From NCBI GenBank assembly GCA_013824715.1, contig PNOH01000001.1:124001-188000 (forward strand): 64,000 nucleotides of DNA, in the 5' to 3' direction. The position numbers and the translations under genes were made by a program. The DNA comes from Odoribacter sp. (GTDB lineage: Bacteria; Bacteroidota; Bacteroidia; Bacteroidales; Prolixibacteraceae). The notes below the pieces were generated by a model that was not told the DNA's origin, ran no database searches, and worked only from the letters and a program-made list of their open reading frames with translations. Below are positions 14,403 to 24,700 of this stretch, piece after piece (the stretch's first letter is position 1; the number at the start of each line of letters is the position of its first letter).

Positions 14403-17159
14403 TCAATTCTTAATGATTTTTTCAGTAAAAAGTTGACTGTTGGTTTTTATCTGGACAAAATACAAGCCCGGTCTAAAGTGGTTCAGCGATAAATTCAGGA
14501 AGTTGGTATCAGTCTTTGTCGTTTGAATAAGCTTACCGTCCATTGAGAATAAGGCGACATTTTTAATTATTTCTTTGGCTTCGATGGATAGCATTTCGGT
14601 AGCAGGGTTCGGAAAAATACGCAATTGCGAACCCGTTGCTTTAAATGGAATTACTGTTGCAAGATCTTTGAAAGCTGGTAATTTTTTATCACTGAATAAG
14701 CGATATTCTCCGGGTTTTAACAGAACGGAAGTATTTACATCCGTAACGGCAAGTTCATTTCCACTGAAGAATTCAAACCAGGTTCCGGAATGTTGGAACC
14801 CAGGAGTTAACGGAATTTCACTCATGCCAAAATTGCCAAGAAGAGTGATGTTATGATCGTTTAGTTTGAGCTGTATTTTTTTTGCTGAGCCATTTACCGA
14901 CAAGGTTTCCTGACCTGAAGTAAATACGTCGAATTGGGCGCGTAAACGTAACATGGCTGAATAGACATCGAATAATTTAAGCCGGTTGGGGTCGTCGAGG
15001 TAATTCCATAATACAGGTTTTTCGCCCACCCGCCCATTCTGATCAATGGAAATATCGTAACCAAGTTCGCCAAACTGCCAGATCATTTTTGGGCCGGTCA
15101 ACGACAAGAAGAAAGCTGTTGCCAACTGGCTTCGTTCCAGCGCTGTTTTCAAGTCTTTTGTGTTGTAGGCGCCAAGCGAGTTTCCGTATGCGAGTGTTTT
15201 GAACATCTGCCGTTCTTCGTCGTGGCTTTCCATGTAGGCCACCAGTCCGGGCTTTGAAAACCCCCTCTGCTGATAGGATGCCCAATTGAAATCAGACTTA
15301 TTCGAATCGTGGTAACCCATGGCAGCTTCACTAAAATTGTAGTTGGAATTTCCCCAAATCAGCATACCATTTCCGTAGGCAGCAAGTTCTCTTTCTTCCG
15401 TATTGGCGGCAAAGTGTTCCAGAATAACCAATGCATTCGGATTGACTTCCCAGATTTTATCAGCCATTCTTTTTAGAATAGCAATTCGGGCAGCATCGTA
15501 TCCGCTTCCTTCGCCAGGAGTATTTGTAAAGCCCTTTGTGAAGTCGAAGCGGAAACCATCAACCTTGTATTCAGTCAGCCAGTATTTGTTAACGCGGTCA
15601 ACAAAATCTTTAGTAGCCTGGCTTTCGTGGTTAAAATCGTTGCCCCAACTGTATGCCGTGTTGGGCGAAGTTTGGTTAAACCAGGGATTATCTGCTGCCG
15701 GACGGTTGAGTGCGTCGTTCCAATACATTTTTGCAAGCGGGCAGGAGTTGTAGGCATGGTTCAGAACAATGTCCTGAATAACGATAAAGCCTTGTTTGTG
15801 GCATTCGTCAATCAGGTCTTTCAGGTCATTTTTGGTTCCGTAAGCTTTGTCGGGGGCAAAGTGAAAATTAGGATTGTAGCCCCAACTGTTGTTGCCTTCG
15901 AATTCGTTGAAGGGCATCAGTTCGATGGTATTTATTCCTAATCGTTTCAGGTAATCCAGCTTTGCCTGAACTGCCTTATAGGTTTTTTCGGCCGTAAAAT
16001 CGCGGACCAGCAATTCATAAACAGAGAGCTTTGCTGTTGCCGGTATAGTGTAAGAAGTAGTTTTCCAGTTGTATGGTGTTTGTGCGGTTTGCAGATAGGA
16101 AGCCCTGTCGGCAGCCTTACCTTCAGGATAAGGAAGAAGATTGGGATAGATGGTTGATGAAATGTATTTATCGTCGTATGGATCAGAAACTTTTTCGGTG
16201 TATGGATCGGCAATTTTCAGTTTGCCATCAATCAGGTACTGAAAGATGTATTCTTTTTGGGGAATAAGATTTTCAATTTTCAACCAGAAATAATCACCGT
16301 CTTTTTTCATCTGGTATTTATTCTCCGGAACCCAGTTGTTGAAATCTCCGGTAACAAAAATGTGTTGTTTGTTGGGGGCATAAACAACCAACGTGGCCGA
16401 CTGATCGTCGGTATAATTAATTCCAGCCTGCAACCCGGCAGGCCTGGTTGCTGATGCAGTTGTTTCGCGGATGCAAACAAATACCGAGTCGCGTTTTATG
16501 GTTGAGTTTTGCGTTGCTTTCGCTTTCAGCCAGTAGCTTCCGGCATTGGCTACGGTTATATTCCTGGAGATGGTTGTTCCGTTTTGTGAAGCTATTTCCT
16601 GATTATCCAGGTACAATTTCAGTTCGGCAGCAACGCTTGCTGAAGCAGTAAATGCAATGGATTCGTTTTTCTCGAATACGTTTATTTTTTGAGGCGTCGA
16701 GATGCTGATGTTTAAACCTTCGGTATAAACATTAACAAAAATGTCTTTTCCTCCGGTGGCTTTTCCTTCTTTGGTTTGATCGGCACTCCTGAAAACGAAA
16801 GCCAGTTGCTTGATTATTTCTCCGGAAGGAACACCGTAAAAGGTGCGGATATCGGGAGTAATTTCAAGTGAATAGGTGTTTGATGATATGCGGGTGAGTT
16901 TGGCCTTTGGAGTATTTACGGTCCAGGAAGCAATCACGAATTTCCAATCGGATGGAGAGGTGCTTTTATCGGTAATAACTCCGGTATGCGCGTAAATTTC
17001 ACCCGGATAATCTTTTAATCCGGCAGTTCCCTGTGTGGCATCGAATGTAATTGTAACAGGTTTGTTATCGTTTGGTAATGCAGGACTGGAAGTAACCTGT
17101 GAAAATGCAAACTGATAGAAAACGACAAGCCAGAAAAGAATATGAATATGTCGGAACAT
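14403..17159 (-). CDS. Large secreted GH13 alpha-amylase with CBM48-like module and T9SS sorting domain
   Basis: A 918-residue multidomain enzyme. It has a signal peptide (1-20), an N-terminal beta domain (about 25-150, possibly the DUF4961 type found in Bacteroidetes amylases), an Ig-like segment (150-235) and a CBM48/E-set module (about 240-340; HIFVTGDFNNWVPEN). The GH13 barrel (about 375-760) has region I DIVLNH (463-468), nucleophile Asp539 in VDGFRFDF, acid/base Glu581 in VILEHFA and Asp647 in ESHDEER, so the triad is complete. The last 75 residues (LRIFPNPATEMLSIEA to TEKIIKN) are a type A T9SS C-terminal signal, so the enzyme goes to the surface or medium. It starts 65 bp after the SusF-like gene, across an intrinsic terminator, so it may be expressed less than the binding proteins. 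Confidence 0.93.
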   Translation of the reverse strand: MFRHIHILFWLVVFYQFAFSQVTSSPALPNDNKPVTITFDATQGTAGLKDYPGEIYAHTGVITDKSTSPSDWKFVIASWTVNTPKAKLTRISSNTYSLEITPDIRTFYGVPSGEIIKQLAFVFRSADQTKEGKATGGKDIFVNVYTEGLNISISTPQKINVFEKNESIAFTASASVAAELKLYLDNQEIASQNGTTISRNITVANAGSYWLKAKATQNSTIKRDSVFVCIRETTASATRPAGLQAGINYTDDQSATLVVYAPNKQHIFVTGDFNNWVPENKYQMKKDGDYFWLKIENLIPQKEYIFQYLIDGKLKIADPYTEKVSDPYDDKYISSTIYPNLLPYPEGKAADRASYLQTAQTPYNWKTTSYTIPATAKLSVYELLVRDFTAEKTYKAVQAKLDYLKRLGINTIELMPFNEFEGNNSWGYNPNFHFAPDKAYGTKNDLKDLIDECHKQGFIVIQDIVLNHAYNSCPLAKMYWNDALNRPAADNPWFNQTSPNTAYSWGNDFNHESQATKDFVDRVNKYWLTEYKVDGFRFDFTKGFTNTPGEGSGYDAARIAILKRMADKIWEVNPNALVILEHFAANTEERELAAYGNGMLIWGNSNYNFSEAAMGYHDSNKSDFNWASYQQRGFSKPGLVAYMESHDEERQMFKTLAYGNSLGAYNTKDLKTALERSQLATAFFLSLTGPKMIWQFGELGYDISIDQNGRVGEKPVLWNYLDDPNRLKLFDVYSAMLRLRAQFDVFTSGQETLSVNGSAKKIQLKLNDHNITLLGNFGMSEIPLTPGFQHSGTWFEFFSGNELAVTDVNTSVLLKPGEYRLFSDKKLPAFKDLATVIPFKATGSQLRIFPNPATEMLSIEAKEIIKNVALFSMDGKLIQTTKTDTNFLNLSLNHFRPGLYFVQIKTNSQLFTEKIIKN

Positions 17160-17171
17160 GGTAATAGGTAT

Positions 17172-17210
17172 AAAAAAAGGCCTATCCGCCCAATATGAGC
17201 GGATAAGCCT
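17172..17210 (-). terminator. Intrinsic terminator between the SusF-like gene and the amylase
   Basis: On the minus strand a 12-bp stem with one mismatch (AGGCTTATCCGC with GCGGATAGGCCT, loop about 9 bases) is followed by seven T. It lies 15 bp after the stop of the SusF-like gene and 13 bp before the amylase ATG. Unless read through, it separates susCDEF from the amylase and the unknown secreted gene. Confidence 0.75.
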
Positions 17211-17224
17211 TCAGTATTCAGTAA

Positions 17225-19069
17225 TTAGTTCTTTGTAACAGTGGCTTTAAGAGCCCATGGATCGAAAGTAATGGTATAATTTCCGGCGGCGGTAACAGCA
17301 ATATTGTCTCCTCCAGCCGAAAGAGCGCCAAGATTTCCACCATAATTAATGTCCCAACCGTCGTTGGCCCTGAATTTAAATGAGCCTGGTGATTTTAGGT
17401 TCAGGGTAACAGTCAAAACCTTTTTGGTAGCGTCCCAGGTCATGTTGGTGTCGGTATCCCAACCTCCGGGAGTTGCATCCCCAATTACGCCCCATCTGTT
17501 TGCGCTATATATATAGGCATTCGGACGGCTTAAATCTAAAGTAAAGGCATAATCAGATTCAACTGTAACCGGAATATTGTCGCCTCCGGCATTCAGTTTT
17601 GCATCTTTTGTCGAACTACCGTAATTGAATCCCCAATCGTGATTTGCCCTGAACTTGAATTCGGCTGCTGTAAGATGTACCGAACCCGTCCATGTCCTCG
17701 AATTTGGATTATAACTCAATGCAGTTTCATCGCCCCAACCACCAGGAGTAGCGCTACCGATAACACCCCAGACGGTGGCAACAGCGGTATAAGTCATGGC
17801 GGCTGCATCAGCATTTATTTTGTAATAACCAGCAGTTGATTTGATATTTCCACCGTTGGCATCCAATTTTCCAGCCCCACCGTCGCCATAATTAGGTCCG
17901 TCCCAATTCGGTTGGCTTGCGAATTTCCATTCATTGGTGCCATTGGCCATATACACATATCCTTCCAGTTTGTCAGGCGAAGTAATTGTGCTTATTACCT
18001 GTGGCGATTTATCGGGTGACCAGTTGGCCAATGCAGAACCGGGATAGCTGGCTGCAACATAGTCGCCGGGAATATTCCAGGTGCGAATATTGGCTAAGGT
18101 GGTAAATGTTATATTGCTGCCATAAGCTGTACCTGCACTATTTGTAGCGTAAGCACGAACATGATAAGTTGTGAAGATTGTCAGACTTGTAAGATTGCTG
18201 ACAAACGCACCAAGACCAGCGCCGCCGTCAATTTTACTATCAGTAATGGTTGGATTGGCAGAAGTGCCCCATGCCAAACCTCTGGCAGTAACAGTACCAC
18301 CGCCATCGTAAGTAACTTCACCACCCGAGGTAGCCGAAACTTTAGTCACATCCTTAACTGCGGCAGTTGTAACAACCGGTAAATCAACCAAAGTCTTGAA
18401 AGTTACTTCAGGACCATAGCCGGTACCAGCGCTGTTTGTAGCGTAAGAACGAACATAGTAAGTGGTATTACCTTTCAAACTGGTAAGTGCGCTTACAAAT
18501 GCACCGGTTCCTTTTCCATCGCTAGTTTTGCTGTCGGCTACTGTTGGTGTAGGTTTGATGCCAAAAACAATACCGCGAACAGTAACTTCAGCGCCGCCGG
18601 CAACAGTAACATTGCCACCGCCAGATGCTGAATTACCTGTAATAGCAGTAATTGCTGCAGTGGTAAGGGTTGGAACTACAGGCAAAGTGGTAAAATTATA
18701 TTCTTCGCCATAAATCGTACCGTTTGCACCTGTCGCATAAGCTCTTGCATAATATTTGGTTGCATAAGCAAGTCCTGTCAATGTCACGTTAAAAGTTGCA
18801 GTTGTGGCTTGTCCTGTATAGGCAACTTTATTATTGGCAATTGTTGGAGCTGCGGCGGTATTATAGCAAACACCTTTTTCAGTAAAACCATCGCCATCGG
18901 CTACAACAAATCCGACTACAGTAGCAGCGTTAGACGTAACATTTAATAATTGTGTGGTTGCAAGCTTCGGATCTAATCTGACATCCGCGTTTTCCTTTGT
19001 ACATGCGGCAAAAAGGAATGAAGCAGTAACAAGGATGGCAAATATTCTATATAAAGTTTTTCTTTTCAT
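17225..19069 (-). CDS. SusF-like surface starch-binding lipoprotein with three Fn3-like repeats and three SusE/F modules
   Basis: A 614-residue lipoprotein (lipobox LFAAC, Cys23). The N-terminal half holds three similar domains of about 90-95 residues, each ending in a pattern like YYARAYATGANGTIYGEEYNFTT, YYVRSYATNSAGTGYGPEV and YHVRAYATNSAGTAYGSNI, typical of Fn3-like spacer domains. The C-terminal half holds three SusE/SusF carbohydrate-binding modules. The last two start VWGVIGSATPGGWGDET and RWGVIGDATPGGWDTDT and share the FKFRANHDWGFNYG / FKFRANDGWDINYG patch. The modules bind alpha-glucan at the cell surface, and the Fn3-like repeats probably act as a stalk. It follows the SusE-like gene by 20 bp. 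Classical SusF lacks the Fn3-like stack, so this is a longer architecture. Confidence 0.9.
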   Translation of the reverse strand: MKRKTLYRIFAILVTASFLFAACTKENADVRLDPKLATTQLLNVTSNAATVVGFVVADGDGFTEKGVCYNTAAAPTIANNKVAYTGQATTATFNVTLTGLAYATKYYARAYATGANGTIYGEEYNFTTLPVVPTLTTAAITAITGNSASGGGNVTVAGGAEVTVRGIVFGIKPTPTVADSKTSDGKGTGAFVSALTSLKGNTTYYVRSYATNSAGTGYGPEVTFKTLVDLPVVTTAAVKDVTKVSATSGGEVTYDGGGTVTARGLAWGTSANPTITDSKIDGGAGLGAFVSNLTSLTIFTTYHVRAYATNSAGTAYGSNITFTTLANIRTWNIPGDYVAASYPGSALANWSPDKSPQVISTITSPDKLEGYVYMANGTNEWKFASQPNWDGPNYGDGGAGKLDANGGNIKSTAGYYKINADAAAMTYTAVATVWGVIGSATPGGWGDETALSYNPNSRTWTGSVHLTAAEFKFRANHDWGFNYGSSTKDAKLNAGGDNIPVTVESDYAFTLDLSRPNAYIYSANRWGVIGDATPGGWDTDTNMTWDATKKVLTVTLNLKSPGSFKFRANDGWDINYGGNLGALSAGGDNIAVTAAGNYTITFDPWALKATVTKN

Positions 19070-19089
19070 GAGAAAATATTTTAAAATAT

Positions 19090-20133
19090 TTAATTAGTTG
19101 GAGTAAAAACAACCTTCATTGGAGTTGTTTCCAAATACAGTTTGATATTATACTTACCAGGAGCAATATCCTTAATATCCTTACTGTCTGTTTTCCCATC
19201 GTTTTGGTACAAATTGTTTAAATCAGCACCGGCAGGATTGTAGCCAACATTTACAGCGGCCCAACTATTGTGAGTACGGAATTTTATACCTCCTGCTGTA
19301 ACAGTTTTAGTAATATTCCAGGTACGATCGGTGAAATTAAACACCATTTTTGTATCATCACCCCAGCCACCAACCGCGTCGCCAATAATTCCAATGGTAA
19401 CATCTGCAACCGTCAGTTTCATTTTACCGGTGTTGATATCCGCTGTAAAGTTATAAGCTCCGGCCTCAAGGGCAATTGCTGGTCCATTTTCAGTTAAAGC
19501 ACAGGATACTTCACCGGCAACCAAAACTCCGCCATATTTTTTACCATCATCATTATTCGTGAATTGGAATGGCGTTCCATCAGTATAAATCCAACCGGAA
19601 TAAAGTTTATTGTCTCCTGGAGATGTAATGGTTTGCAATTTTCCGGCAACGGTTAAAGAGAGGGCCGGAGGTCCGTAGGTTTTGACATCAGCCGTTTTGG
19701 TGGCAGAACTATACACATACGAACCTGTGCCACTACTTAGAGACAAAACAGCCCTGATTCGAAAATCAATAGAAGAAACTAGGTCGGCAGGGAATTTTTT
19801 AAGTAAAATACCGTCCAGATCGGCTACTGTAATTTTGAATGAAAGAGCTTGCTTATCAGATAATATAAGGATTGCATCCTGAAAATTAGTTCCTTTTGCA
19901 CAAGCTTCAAGGTAATAAGTTACAGAAGCCTGAAACCCGGGTTCAATAGCAGTACCAACAAATTCCAGAATATTCAATCCATTGGCCCTTTTAAGGGTCA
20001 AATCAGGCATGCTGACAATAGTTGGTGCAATTGGGTTGGCCGACAAAACTGCTTTTGTCTCGTCTTTCTCGCAAGAAAACAAAAGTCCGATCAACCCAAT
20101 GAAAGTCAGATATATAAATAATTTTTTATTCAT
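19090..20133 (-). CDS. SusE-like outer membrane starch-binding lipoprotein
   Basis: A 347-residue lipoprotein with lipobox GLLFSC (Cys21). Residues 30-150 form the SusE N-terminal domain (IAPTIVSMPDLTLKRANGLN, then TYYLEACAKGTNFQDA). About 165-340 contain two SusE/F-type binding modules; the second reads IGIIGDAVGGWGDDTKMVFN and GIKFRTHNSWAAVNVGYN, parallel to the modules of the neighbouring SusF-like protein. The predicted role is to hold starch or maltooligosaccharides at the surface beside SusC/SusD. It lies between susD (19 bp) and the SusF-like gene (20 bp) in one operon. Confidence 0.9.
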   Translation of the reverse strand: MNKKLFIYLTFIGLIGLLFSCEKDETKAVLSANPIAPTIVSMPDLTLKRANGLNILEFVGTAIEPGFQASVTYYLEACAKGTNFQDAILILSDKQALSFKITVADLDGILLKKFPADLVSSIDFRIRAVLSLSSGTGSYVYSSATKTADVKTYGPPALSLTVAGKLQTITSPGDNKLYSGWIYTDGTPFQFTNNDDGKKYGGVLVAGEVSCALTENGPAIALEAGAYNFTADINTGKMKLTVADVTIGIIGDAVGGWGDDTKMVFNFTDRTWNITKTVTAGGIKFRTHNSWAAVNVGYNPAGADLNNLYQNDGKTDSKDIKDIAPGKYNIKLYLETTPMKVVFTPTN

Positions 20134-20152
20134 TGTTCAAAAGTTTTAATGA

Positions 20153-21715
20153 TTAATAACCAGGATTTTGTTTTAATGTTGGATTTGCTCCTAAATCGTT
20201 TGACGGGATCGGAAACAAATCACGGAAACTTTCGGTAGCTTTTCCTTCAGCAACTTTTCCTTTCCAGGGCCATAAGTAGCTCGCACTTGTAAACTTTCCA
20301 AACCGAACAAGGTCTGTCCTGCGATGTCCTTCCCAATAGAGTTCGCGTGCACGTTCATCAAGGATAAAATCCAGGGTCAACTGACCGGAAGTAATATTTC
20401 CGCTGGTGTTACTATATGCCCTTTGACGTAAAGCATTCACGTATCCTAAAGCAGTAGCTGCATTACCTGAGGTTCCACCTCTGAGTACAGCTTCAGCATA
20501 CATCAGGTAAACATCAGCAAGGCGGAATACCGGGTAATCGGTATCCACAAAGTCGGGATGTGCGTGAGGCGCTGCTGCACCTGTTGAAGTAAGATTGGAG
20601 AATTTGGTAATTGCCCAACCGTCGGTGAACTGACCGATATCGTTAATTTCAAGTTTTTGTCCGGCAGACCAGAACATCGCCCTTTTATCGGTAGCTCCGC
20701 TGGTATCAGCAAATTTGTTTACAAAAGCTTTTGTGGTTCGAAGGCCACCCCACCCACCGCCAACACCAAACTGGGCAGGAGGCATGCTTCCGCCGATTTG
20801 GGCATGGATGAGGTAAACCATTCCGCCGTAGGTTTGGGTATGTTTACCATCAGCAGTAATGGGGAAGATCATTTCAGTGCTGAGATTATTGTCGGCAGTG
20901 AAATTATTAGCGTATTTTGGCGCTAAAGTATAACCTGAGTTAATTACTTTATTACAATAAGTGACGCATTCTGAATTCTTATCTTGTCCGATATACACCT
21001 TTGCATTCAAATATAGCTTAGCCAGAAGGGTCCACAAGGCAGCCTGGTCGGCTCTTGCGTATTCAAATTTAGGAGCGCCTAATCCGTTTTCAATTGCTTT
21101 GAGCTCAGTCTCGATGTAAGTGTATAAGGCAGCGCGGGTTGTTTGCTTCGGGAAAAATGCCCCCGGAGCATCCGCTTCAGTAACAAAAGGTGGATTTCCA
21201 TATAAATCGAGCGCATGATAATAAGCCAGGGCTCGAAGAAATCTTGCTTCAGCGTGATATTTAACAATGTCGGCATTCGTATTCCCGGCTGTTGCCCTGA
21301 TGTATTCGTTGCAAAGCGCAACAGTGTACATGATCCGGGAATAAAGGGCAGCGATGAATACATCATTCGGAGCCCAGGTTTGCCAGTGGAAGTCTTTGAT
21401 TGAAGCGTCATTCCAGGCGATAACGGCCTCATCAGTCGTTAATTCCTGTGCATTCCAATATTGACGGAGATAATTTCCAAAACCTTCATCAATCCCGGCG
21501 ATATCAGGTTGTCCCGATGGACCCTGCTGACCGCTTACTGAAAAAGTAGCGTACAGTTTTGCTAATCCTTCCTTATAGGCCCCAGGCGTATTGTAAACTG
21601 TAAGAGAAGTTACGATGTTAGGATCTTTTGGTGTAACATCCAGATCTTTGATGCACGAAGTAAACATCAGAGCGGCAAAGATCACTGCTAATGGTTTTAA
21701 TATTTTATTTTTCAT
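20153..21715 (-). CDS. susD: SusD-family starch-binding lipoprotein
   Basis: A 520-residue SusD homolog with lipobox ALMFTSC (Cys21) followed by IKDLDVTPKDPNIVTS. Family features include HAEARFLRALAYYHALDLYGNPP, ALWTLLAKLYLNAKVYIG, DERARELYWEGHRRTDLVRFG and the ending N-P-T-L-K-Q-N-P-G-Y. The size and order (SusC, SusD, SusE, SusF-like, amylase) match the Bacteroides starch utilization system, so malto-oligosaccharide binding is a firm inference from context. It is 19 bp downstream of susC. Confidence 0.93.
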   Translation of the reverse strand: MKNKILKPLAVIFAALMFTSCIKDLDVTPKDPNIVTSLTVYNTPGAYKEGLAKLYATFSVSGQQGPSGQPDIAGIDEGFGNYLRQYWNAQELTTDEAVIAWNDASIKDFHWQTWAPNDVFIAALYSRIMYTVALCNEYIRATAGNTNADIVKYHAEARFLRALAYYHALDLYGNPPFVTEADAPGAFFPKQTTRAALYTYIETELKAIENGLGAPKFEYARADQAALWTLLAKLYLNAKVYIGQDKNSECVTYCNKVINSGYTLAPKYANNFTADNNLSTEMIFPITADGKHTQTYGGMVYLIHAQIGGSMPPAQFGVGGGWGGLRTTKAFVNKFADTSGATDKRAMFWSAGQKLEINDIGQFTDGWAITKFSNLTSTGAAAPHAHPDFVDTDYPVFRLADVYLMYAEAVLRGGTSGNAATALGYVNALRQRAYSNTSGNITSGQLTLDFILDERARELYWEGHRRTDLVRFGKFTSASYLWPWKGKVAEGKATESFRDLFPIPSNDLGANPTLKQNPGY

Positions 21716-21734
21716 GTCGTATTCTTAATAAAAG

Positions 21735-24700
21735 TTAGAGTGTAAGATTTACGCCAAGTACAAAGACTCTCGGACGGGGGTAGAAATTATTATCTATACC
21801 ACCATCAACTTCAGGATCAAGTCCTTTATATTTTGAGATTGTAAAGACATTTTGTACCGTGAAGCTTAATCTTGCTTTAATTTTAAACTGCTCGAAATTG
21901 TATCCGGCACTCATATTATCCATTTTAAAGAAAGAGGCATTCTCGATGTAGAAATCAGAGAAGTAGTGTGTGTTTGTAAATTTGGCGTTATTAACCTGCC
22001 TGGGAATATTGTTAAAGAATCCTGACTGATTATAGACGGTTGTGTACAGCGCTCCTGAAGCGACATTGTTGTAAACATAGTTGCCGATGTTTGCCCTTCC
22101 TGAGAATGAGAAGTCGAATTGCTTGTATTCAACCCGTGAATTTATTCCTATAGTATAATCCGGGGCAGGTTTTTTGAAATGGTATTTATTCAGGTTATTG
22201 CTTGTAACAGTTCCACCTTTGCCTGTACGGTCAACATAGAGTCCTTCGATAGGCATACCATCCGTACCATAAACCTGTTGAAATACGAAAAAAGAGTTGA
22301 CAGGGAAACCAACGCGTTGATTCTGAATATAGTTTCCAACTCCTCCGCCAATGCCTCCAACATCAACACCAGTATAATTGGGGTCGTCCGTTTTTGTCAG
22401 CTTTGTGATTTTATTTTCGTTGTAAGCCACATTAAAACCGACATTCCAGTTCAAATCTTTTTTTGATATAATAATTCCATTTAAAGAAAGTTCTACCCCT
22501 TTGTTTTCAAGATTTCCAACATTGGTAAGCAAAAAGTTCGAGAAATTGCTTCCTGCAGCAATTGGAATTGTATTTAACAGATCTTTCGTATCACGTTTGT
22601 ACGCGTCTATTGTACCGGTAATCCGGTTTTTCATAAAACCAAAATCTAACCCGACGTTGTAAGTGGTGGTTTCCTCCCATTTAATGTTTGCGTCATAAGG
22701 GTTTGGACGTAAAGTGTTGTAGAAAGTATTTCCAAACTGGTACTGGGCCGTTGCTGTACTTGACCGGTAAACCGGTAAATAAGGATAATCGTTGCCAACA
22801 CTCTGCTGTCCGGTGATACCCCAGCCCAATCTTAATTTCAGATCGGAAACCGCAGTAACATTTTTCAGGAAGGCTTCTTCGTTCATTTTCCAGGCAAAAG
22901 CTGCTGCAGGGAAAAGCCCCCACCGGTTAGCCTCAGCAAATCGGGAAGATCCGTCATCGCGAAGGGTAAATGTGACTAAATAACGATCATTGAAGGTGTA
23001 ATTCAATCGTCCGAAGAAGGAAACCAAATAGTTCTCAGTGATGTATTTTGAATTGTCGGATATTTGTGTTTCATCGCCATTACGGACAAACGATGATCCA
23101 TCCTGATAGAAATGTTGCCATGAGTAACCGCCGGTAACATCAATTTTGCTATTGATTGATTCAATCTCTTTTACATAGTTCAGGTAGAAATCTAAAAGCT
23201 CTGATTTACCGGTCTGTTTGTAATCATTTTTGCGGCCAATTCCATTCCTGTAAGTATATGCGGCCTCATTGGGTGCATTGTTATGTCCTTTTGAAGTGAA
23301 ATAGTCATATCCCAAATTCAAATTGGCCCGCAATTCGGGGAGAAAATGAAATTTGTAATCAAATTGTACGTTTCCCAGGCTTCTCTGAACAGTAGATCTG
23401 TTATCTGTTTGATTCAGTAAAGCAACCGGGTTGGCCACTCCAATAGGGTTAGGACTTCCGTTGGGATTCATTGTACCATCGGGTAATACATCTGCAAGAT
23501 TTACCCAGGTATAATATCCTCCGAATTTGGTGTTGCCGTTCATTACCGGATGTGTCGGATCGTAGAACACCGCTGAACCAACAGCTCCTTGTTCACCGAA
23601 ATTTTGGTTGGTATAACTCCCTTTCAGGTTAACGCTAACCTTCAGGTGTTTATCAAAAAAAGCGGGATCGAGACCAATTGCCAGTGTAGAGCGTTCCATG
23701 TTGGTAGTTTTCAGAATACCATCCTGACTGGTGTAGCCAATCGAGACGCGGTAAGGCATGCTTTTCATTCCACCACTGATGCTGACATTATGATCATGTG
23801 CTAATGCGGTTTGATAGATTTCTTTTTGCCAGTTGGTATTTTCGTTTCCCAAACGGTTAAGGCTGTTCATGCTCAATCCAACAGCGCTTTTTGAAGCAAG
23901 GTCATAAGCAAGTGAACGGTACTCATCACCCGAAAGAACATCCATATAGGCAGGAATGGTATTTACTGACACCGTACCATTATAACCGATTTGCATAGGC
24001 TTTCCGACGGTTCCTTTTTTGGTCGTTATCAGGATAACCCCATTTGAAGCTCTCGATCCATAAATAGCAGTTGCCGAAGCATCCTTCAGAACCGTAAAAG
24101 TTTCGATATCATTTGGGTTGATCGTTGACAACGGATTCGCCAATCCGGAAATTCCCCTGCCACCTACAGGAACACCATCAATAACGATCAAGGGATCATT
24201 GCTGGCAGACATAGAAGAACCTCCCCTGATACGAATGGTTGCTCCACTTCCGGGAGCGCCACCGCTGGAAGTAATTACAGTTCCTGCACTCTTTCCAACC
24301 AGCAAATCCTGGGGCGAAGTAATTCCCCCTTTATTAAAATCTTTCGAACTAACTGTGCTGACAGCGCCAGTTGCATCCGATTTTTTAACGGTTCCGTAAC
24401 CGATTACCACGACTTCATCCAGCTCATCAATGTCAGGAACAAGGGCAACCTTAAGGTCTTTTTGACCCTCAGACACGATTTCCTGTGTTTTATAACCTAC
24501 AAATGAAAACTGGACTACATCACCCCTCCTGGTATTAAGAGTGAAGATACCATCAATATCTGTGATGGTTCCGGTGGTAGTTCCTTTAACTACAATAGAT
24601 ACACCCGGTAAAGATTCTCCCGATGAACTATCGGTAACCTTACCTTTTAATACTGACTGTTGGGCCATTGCGAAATTTCCGAGCAAAAGCGACAGAATCA

